A stretch of 17,250 bases of DNA, taken from NCBI GenBank assembly GCA_018985235.1, contig JADGIG010000125.1, forward strand, positions 1 to 17,250, written 5' to 3'. The notes under the pieces were generated by a model, which saw only the letters and a program-made list of their open reading frames with translations, was not told where the DNA came from and did no database searches. A program made the position numbers and the translations under genes. This stretch comes from Sanchytrium tribonematis (lineage: Eukaryota > Sanchytriomycota > Sanchytriomycetes > Sanchytriales > Sanchytriaceae). This document shows, piece by piece, positions 13,231 to 17,250 of the stretch. Numbering within the stretch: the stretch's first letter is position 1; the number at the start of each line of letters is the position of its first letter.

Positions 13231-14199
13231 ATGGACTTGCCCAACTTAATTTTGCATGATATTGGTTTAAAAGAGTGCCTAGATCAATTGCTAGATGCAC
13301 CTGAGGGACAAATTGCTTCCTTTTTGACTTACACTGCTATCAAGCCATTGAAATTAGACAATATGATAGCATGCTCCAAATTTATGATTGAAAAAGCTTC
13401 AAAGATCAGCCTTCCAAACGGGGTTGACTTAGTGGGTACCGGAGGTGATGGACACTCTACAATTAATGTCTCAACAATAAGTGCATTAATTGCAGCTTCC
13501 ATGGGAGTGAAAATGGCAAAGCATGGAAATAGGTCTGCGTCTTCTAAATGTGGAAGTGCTGACTTTCTAGAGCATTTAGGGTATGATCTACTAAAATCTG
13601 ATGAGGAAATTCGGTTGAATTTTGAAAAGTATAATTTTGCATTTCTTTATGCACCAAAATACCACTCGTCTATGAAAAAGTTAAAATCCATTAGAAAAGA
13701 GCTTGGATTTCCCACGATTTTCAATCTCATGGGACCCTTAACAAATCCGAGTTTGCCTAAAAAAGCTGTAGTTGGTGTGGCAAAACCAGAATGGGGCCAG
13801 CTAATGGCAGAATGTTTAATTGCCCAAAATTACGAGCGAGCAATGGTTGTTTGCGGGTTTGAGTGCTTGGACGAGATTTCACCATGTGGTAAAACACACT
13901 CTTGGCTAGTCGAAAATGGTAACTTTAAGTATTTAATATTGGAACCGTCTTTATTTGGATTGGCGCCACATTTATTGGAAGACATTAAAGGAGGTGATGC
14001 TTCATACAATGGAAATATATTTAATACTCTTGTGAACAACTGCGATGATATTCCAGCAATTAGGGACGTTATTTGCATAAATGTAGCGGCATTATTATGG
14101 GTAGATAGAGGAACAGAATTTAAAGCTGGCATAGAATTGGCAAAAGCTCATTTAATTAGTGCAAATTTAAAAGATTTCTTAAAAAATATCTTAAAGTAG
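13231..14199 (+). CDS. TRP4: Anthranilate phosphoribosyltransferase (tryptophan synthesis)
   Basis: Transfers phosphoribose from PRPP to anthranilate, step two of the tryptophan branch; probably cytosolic. The 322-residue protein has every family hallmark: the PRPP/anthranilate loop VGTGGDGHSTINVST (68-82), MAKHGNRSASSKCGSADFLE (95-114), FNLMGPLTNP (164-173) and the Mg-site pair in CGFECLDEIS (Asp214-Glu215). The frame extends upstream from a TTG, but the first ATG is at 13231 and gives a normal N-terminal helical domain. It is a stand-alone enzyme, not fused to other Trp enzymes. Animals lack this enzyme, so it supports a fungal-type host with at least part of the pathway. Its TAG stop is two bases from the stop of the convergent CWF19L1-like gene. 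Confidence 0.93.
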   Translation: MDLPNLILHDIGLKECLDQLLDAPEGQIASFLTYTAIKPLKLDNMIACSKFMIEKASKISLPNGVDLVGTGGDGHSTINVSTISALIAASMGVKMAKHGNRSASSKCGSADFLEHLGYDLLKSDEEIRLNFEKYNFAFLYAPKYHSSMKKLKSIRKELGFPTIFNLMGPLTNPSLPKKAVVGVAKPEWGQLMAECLIAQNYERAMVVCGFECLDEISPCGKTHSWLVENGNFKYLILEPSLFGLAPHLLEDIKGGDASYNGNIFNTLVNNCDDIPAIRDVICINVAALLWVDRGTEFKAGIELAKAHLISANLKDFLKNILK

Positions 14200-14201
14200 T
14201 G

Positions 14202-15128
14202 CTAAATTCGCAGCGATGATATAAATTGGTTGCAGCAGAGTTGCTTTTGATCGTCAATTCTCTCTCGCCAATTTCCAGCACTGGAAAATAAATGTGTCAA
14301 TAAATCTAGATATCTGGGATTCTGGATTGTCAAAATTTCGCTATTTTCAATGACAAACGGAATAGTGGACCCTCGTTCAAAATCAAATGTAAAATTACAA
14401 AAAGTTTTCTTTGGTAATTTTTTTTGCAAGTCCCTATCTAAACCAACAAAACTAATAAAATCATGCATTCTATCAGATGTGAGTTTTTTCTTAGCTATCC
14501 AAAAGATAGTTTGGTAATTCATAATTTCGAGGCAATTGTTAATTTTTATAAATACATTTTTCAGCTCGTCTACAAAATTTGTATTTAATTTAAAAAGCTC
14601 CATATGTTCAATCGGCACAATCAATCCATGCGATTCAGAGATAGGTCCTTTCGCAGCGGTTATATACACAGAATTTAAAACATGAGTAACTAATGAGGTA
14701 TCAAACCCACTTGAAGACATACAAAACCAGCATTCAAACTTTTTTCGCTTTGGCAACCGATTTTTTTGGACCGGCTTAGAATTCAGAGGGGAAAGAAGCT
14801 CCATGGCGTATATATCAGGAAGATCTTGGTAATTATCCGGCAAAAAAACCTGATATTGTTCATTTTCTGCAACTGATATAATTTTTGTAAACACTTTCTT
14901 AATTGGGTAGAATAAAAATGCATCTGAAATTTGTTGATGGTAGTGCCAATTGTCATTTTTCCAAACAAGAAAGCCATTTTGAAAAATGTCCTGAACTTTT
15001 GTTTGCAAACCAATTTTGAAGACAAAACGTTTTACCAAAGTCTTTTTACAGCCGTCTAACTCGATGCCTTCGACTTCGCTTGAAATTACCAATTGATTGT
15101 CGACATTTTTAACTACGACTTTTTGCAT
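14202..15128 (-). CDS. CWF19L1/Drn1-like protein lacking the N-terminal phosphoesterase domain
   Basis: The family (yeast Drn1, human CWF19L1) is linked to the spliceosome and lariat debranching. The 308-residue protein has the CwfJ C-terminal domain 1: FECWFCMSSSGFDTSLVTHV (131-150), then VYITAAKGPISESHGLIVPIEH (154-175). The end of CwfJ domain 2 (NWRERIDDQKQL, about 286-297) is also present. The HIT-like His cluster seen in relatives (SHHLQLQ) is replaced by RMHDFISF, leaving one His. The roughly 300-residue N-terminal calcineurin-like region of full-length relatives is absent. Residues 1-130 do not resemble it, and only 25 bases separate the ATG from TYW1, so there is no room for it. No gene symbol is given because orthology is uncertain. 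It may be a reduced Drn1 or a related paralogue. Confidence 0.75.
   Translation of the reverse strand: MQKVVVKNVDNQLVISSEVEGIELDGCKKTLVKRFVFKIGLQTKVQDIFQNGFLVWKNDNWHYHQQISDAFLFYPIKKVFTKIISVAENEQYQVFLPDNYQDLPDIYAMELLSPLNSKPVQKNRLPKRKKFECWFCMSSSGFDTSLVTHVLNSVYITAAKGPISESHGLIVPIEHMELFKLNTNFVDELKNVFIKINNCLEIMNYQTIFWIAKKKLTSDRMHDFISFVGLDRDLQKKLPKKTFCNFTFDFERGSTIPFVIENSEILTIQNPRYLDLLTHLFSSAGNWRERIDDQKQLCCNQFISSLRI
14287..14292 (+). terminator. candidate poly(A) signal for TRP4 inside the convergent gene
   Basis: First plus-strand AATAAA after the TRP4 stop (87 bases on), with a second at 14299-14304. Both lie within the CWF19L1-like coding region. Confidence 0.25.
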
Positions 15129-15149
15129 GGTTTCTAAAAAATTCCAAAA

Positions 15150-15155
15150 TTTATT
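15150..15155 (-). terminator. poly(A) signal AATAAA of TYW1, overlapping its stop
   Basis: The minus strand reads TAATAAA; the stop at 15156-15154 supplies its first two A residues. The next gene's ATG (15128) is 22 bases further on. Confidence 0.45.
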
Positions 15156-17034
15156 AAGTCAACTTTTTTTTACGATAAAACCTAGTTTCTTCAGGATCAA
15201 ACCCTTTTTCAACACTACCATATACAGCCCAATCAGGTGTTTCCTGCATATAGTCGGTGCTTGTGAAAGTATTTCCGGATTTCAATAGCCGATGAAATTG
15301 GTCAAAATCAATCCAAGTGTGCCACTTGTTATTTATCTTAAATTTAGTGTTACTGATTAGAACACAGCAAGAATGCTCATGCTCGCAAGAGATCTCGTAT
15401 GTATGTCCAAATTTTTCATTAAAAGCTTTCACGAGAATTGTACAAAATCTCACAACTTCCACATGATATGGAACATTTTTCATTGTGAGACTGGAAGCTT
15501 CCGAATTGCCACAATATGTGACACCCTTGACCTCAATAAAATCTGGTACTCCAATCTTTAATAAATCGACATATTCTTCAATCTCGCTCATATTGAATTC
15601 TTTAACAAGTGTCAGTCTATAAACAGTTCTTTGACCCTTACTTTTTAAAAACTCCAAACTGGACAAGAATCTTTCCCAAAAATCACCAAATAAAGGCCTG
15701 TCAACCTCTTTAAGGGAATCCTTGGTAGAAGCATCAATAGAAACATACAATTGCGTCACTGGTTTCAAATCGCGAATGGCCTCAGGAAATTGAGCGTTGG
15801 TAACTAAAAATGACGATATTTGCTGTTTGTGCAGCAAGTCTAAGAACTCGTTGATTTTCGGATACATAATTGGCTCTCCTACAAGACTTAATGCACAATG
15901 TCGCACAGTTTTAGCTTCCTCAAACCGCTCTGGAATAACCCCCGGCATGCCTTTTAGCTGCTTAATCATCTGCTGGTGGTTTGCAATAGCACCATCAATT
16001 ATTTCTTCCGGCTCATTCATTTGCCATCTCCAACTCGTTCCGACGGGGTTGCTATGATGTCTCCAACAAAACACACATTTGTTCGCACAGGCTAAGGAGG
16101 GAGTAGTTTCCATGCATAGATGCGATGCAATATTATAAAAAGTGTGCTTATAACATCCACCCCGTCCCCGCAGCATCGATTTAGTCCATCGACAGATTTT
16201 CACGCCTGAATGAGATCCAATTATTTTGTAGCCTTGCTTCGTAAGAGATTTATGAAGCAGTGGGGTGACCATTGGCTTAGCTGGATCTTGTGAGACAATA
16301 TCAGTCGATCTTGAATCAACTATTGTGTTTTGATTTCTGTTTCTCAATTTGCTTTCAGTTATTTTTTCTGCCATACCAGACATTTCTTCAAGGTCAAGAA
16401 TATCACCGTCGTTTTCACTGTCTGAATTATACATATCAATAGCTTCATCCTCCATTTTGTTTAAATAATTACAAATATTCTTAGACCACTTTTGAAAACT
16501 TTTTTCCATTTCATTATTTCTGTCACCGCAAAGGAGTGGAGCGATACGAATAGCTCCCATTTGCTTCAATTCCTTGTCAACTTTTTTGCCAAACCTACAA
16601 TAATTCAGTTTATATTCTGAATCGCCTAACGCAAAAACTGAGTATTTCAGTTTAAACGCTTTACTTACTCTGAAGTCATCTACCACATCTTTCAACCATA
16701 CAGAAAACCAATCCGCGGTATCTGGAGCTAAACCGTCAGTCCAAGTCGAGAGTATAAACAAACAAATGGATTCCTCTTGAAAGAAGTCTTCTGTATCGTA
16801 ATTGCTTATATCTATGATTTTCGAATTCGGAATTTGTTTCTGCAGATCTGCGGCCATCTGTTTAGAAGTTAATGTAGTTGTGGCATAAAATATTTTCACA
16901 CTCTGAGATAATGATTGCGAATCAACGATAGGATATTTTCTGGTTGTCTTTCGTTTATAGATGATCACAAACGCGAGAATTGCCATCAAAATTTGAATCC
17001 TATAGGTAGAGTACAAAGTCAGTAAAAACTCCAT
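15154..17034 (-). CDS. TYW1: TYW1, 4-demethylwyosine synthase (tRNA-Phe wybutosine)
   Basis: Radical-SAM enzyme that condenses pyruvate with N1-methylguanosine at position 37 of tRNA-Phe. The 626-residue protein has the full eukaryotic layout: an N-terminal membrane helix (about 10-26), a flavodoxin domain (about 45-195; FYATTTLTSKQ, STWTDG, FALGDSEY), an acidic linker (about 196-225) and the radical-SAM domain. The SAM cluster is CANKCVFC (C316, C320, C323). A second set of cysteines at C281, C294 and C307 has the 13-residue spacing of the extra Fe-S cluster in archaeal Taw1. The TYW1 segment WRHHSNPVGTSWRWQ follows. The frame can be extended from a GTG, but the first ATG is at 17034. COA4 lies 25 bases upstream and the CWF19L1-like gene 25 bases downstream, all minus. 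Confidence 0.95.
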   Translation of the reverse strand: MEFLLTLYSTYRIQILMAILAFVIIYKRKTTRKYPIVDSQSLSQSVKIFYATTTLTSKQMAADLQKQIPNSKIIDISNYDTEDFFQEESICLFILSTWTDGLAPDTADWFSVWLKDVVDDFRVSKAFKLKYSVFALGDSEYKLNYCRFGKKVDKELKQMGAIRIAPLLCGDRNNEMEKSFQKWSKNICNYLNKMEDEAIDMYNSDSENDGDILDLEEMSGMAEKITESKLRNRNQNTIVDSRSTDIVSQDPAKPMVTPLLHKSLTKQGYKIIGSHSGVKICRWTKSMLRGRGGCYKHTFYNIASHLCMETTPSLACANKCVFCWRHHSNPVGTSWRWQMNEPEEIIDGAIANHQQMIKQLKGMPGVIPERFEEAKTVRHCALSLVGEPIMYPKINEFLDLLHKQQISSFLVTNAQFPEAIRDLKPVTQLYVSIDASTKDSLKEVDRPLFGDFWERFLSSLEFLKSKGQRTVYRLTLVKEFNMSEIEEYVDLLKIGVPDFIEVKGVTYCGNSEASSLTMKNVPYHVEVVRFCTILVKAFNEKFGHTYEISCEHEHSCCVLISNTKFKINNKWHTWIDFDQFHRLLKSGNTFTSTDYMQETPDWAVYGSVEKGFDPEETRFYRKKKLT

Positions 17035-17046
17035 GTTTGACACCTT

Positions 17047-17052
17047 TTTATT
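17047..17052 (-). terminator. poly(A) signal AATAAA of COA4
   Basis: AATAAA on the minus strand, seven bases after the COA4 stop (17062-17060) and 12 bases before the TYW1 ATG. Confidence 0.4.
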
Positions 17053-17059
17053 ATTTTTG

Positions 17060-17209
17060 TTAATGATTCATATAACACAATTTAAATTCTTCGACTTCTT
17101 TTTTGCACTTCCTCCAGTCTTTGTGTTCATTGTAACATAATAATACATTTTCGTTCAATTTAAGACATGGACCATCTTCAATTTGATATTTTTCGGCATT
17201 TTGTATCAT
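17060..17209 (-). CDS. COA4: COA4 (CHCHD8/Cmc3), twin-CX9C cytochrome oxidase assembly protein
   Basis: Small intermembrane-space protein of the twin CX9C class, imported by the Mia40 relay and needed for cytochrome c oxidase assembly. The frame encodes 49 residues from the ATG at 17209. The four cysteines sit at 15, 25, 35 and 45, giving C-x9-C, x9, C-x9-C, the spacing of human COA4. The stretch NEHKDWRKCKKEVEEFKLC closely follows human COA4 (AQHQDWRQCQPQVQAFKDC). The human N-terminal extension (about 18 residues longer) and charged C-terminal tail are missing. The frame stays open upstream to the window edge. The ATG at 17209 is preferred because the protein is then compact and CTCCTT plus a palindrome lie just before it, but a longer N-terminus is possible. 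Confidence 0.82.
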   Translation of the reverse strand: MIQNAEKYQIEDGPCLKLNENVLLCYNEHKDWRKCKKEVEEFKLCYMNH

Positions 17210-17220
17210 AAGGAGAATTG

Positions 17221-17240
17221 CCAAAAAACGTGTTTTTTGG
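17221..17240. repeat. 20-base palindrome upstream of COA4
   Basis: Arms CCAAAAAAC and GTTTTTTGG are a perfect inverted repeat of nine bases around a two-base centre (GT on plus). It ends 11 bases before the COA4 ATG, so it could be a dimeric factor site or a start-proximal hairpin. Confidence 0.4.
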
Positions 17241-17250
17241 ACAAATAACA

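Noticed and set aside
17060-17209. MIC19 or CHCHD7 identity for the CX9C protein
   Set aside because: Those have ten residues between the two CX9C units. Here there are nine, together with the HxDWRxC and FKxC pattern of COA4.
1-17250. Bacterial operon, phage or CRISPR content
   Set aside because: Nuclear eukaryotic genes with an intron and poly(A) signals throughout. No repeats with spacers and no mobile-element proteins were found.

Overview
This 17.25 kb AT-rich window is nuclear DNA from a eukaryote with an extremely compact genome. It holds 17 complete protein genes and one partial gene, almost all uninterrupted. The largest gap between annotated genes is 164 bases (9359-9522), so no stretch over 300 bases lacks a gene. 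The best guess for the host is an early-diverging zoosporic fungus or close relative (chytrid, blastoclad, sanchytrid or aphelid grade). Reasons: a fungal-type complex I NDUFB8 and a tryptophan-synthesis anthranilate phosphoribosyltransferase sit beside two ciliary genes (KIF6-type kinesin-9 and ODAD4/TTC25). Complex I argues against lineages that lost it. This placement is inference. No rRNA, tRNA, CRISPR array or transposon was seen.

Layout. Positions 1-1882, minus strand: the N-terminal part of a secreted orphan protein, NDUFB8, a Vma12/TMEM199-like V-ATPase assembly protein, and a 48-residue unknown ORF. Positions 1918-9358, plus strand: RRS1 (ribosome biogenesis), KIF6, ODAD4, an SLC6/NSS transporter and a PhoD-type phosphatase, 19-94 bases apart. 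Positions 9523-10898, plus strand: an orphan single-pass membrane protein and a three-finger C2H2 protein. Positions 10943-14199: cytochrome c1, converging on mitoribosomal uL23m, then an orphan disordered protein with a probable LC8-binding array, and TRP4. Positions 14202-17209, minus strand: a shortened CWF19L1/Drn1-like protein, TYW1 (wybutosine) and the twin-CX9C protein COA4.

The gene content is mostly housekeeping. Four or five products act in mitochondria (NDUFB8, CYC1, uL23m, COA4 and possibly others), two in the flagellum, and three in RNA or ribosome maturation. Two orphan genes with N-terminal signal sequences (starts at 356 minus and 9523 plus) share a ten-base TATA element about 30 bases before the ATG. 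Several housekeeping genes instead carry a CTCCTT-type element there.

The most notable observations are these. A 20-nt GT-AG intron interrupts cytochrome c1, and removing it exactly restores a conserved motif. Nine of 17 complete genes have AATAAA physically overlapping the stop codon. Convergent genes are separated by 2 and 4 bases, and divergent start codons by 22 and 35 bases. The 312-residue orphan protein carries four regularly spaced LC8-type motifs. No complete gene ends in TGA (14 TAA, 3 TAG).
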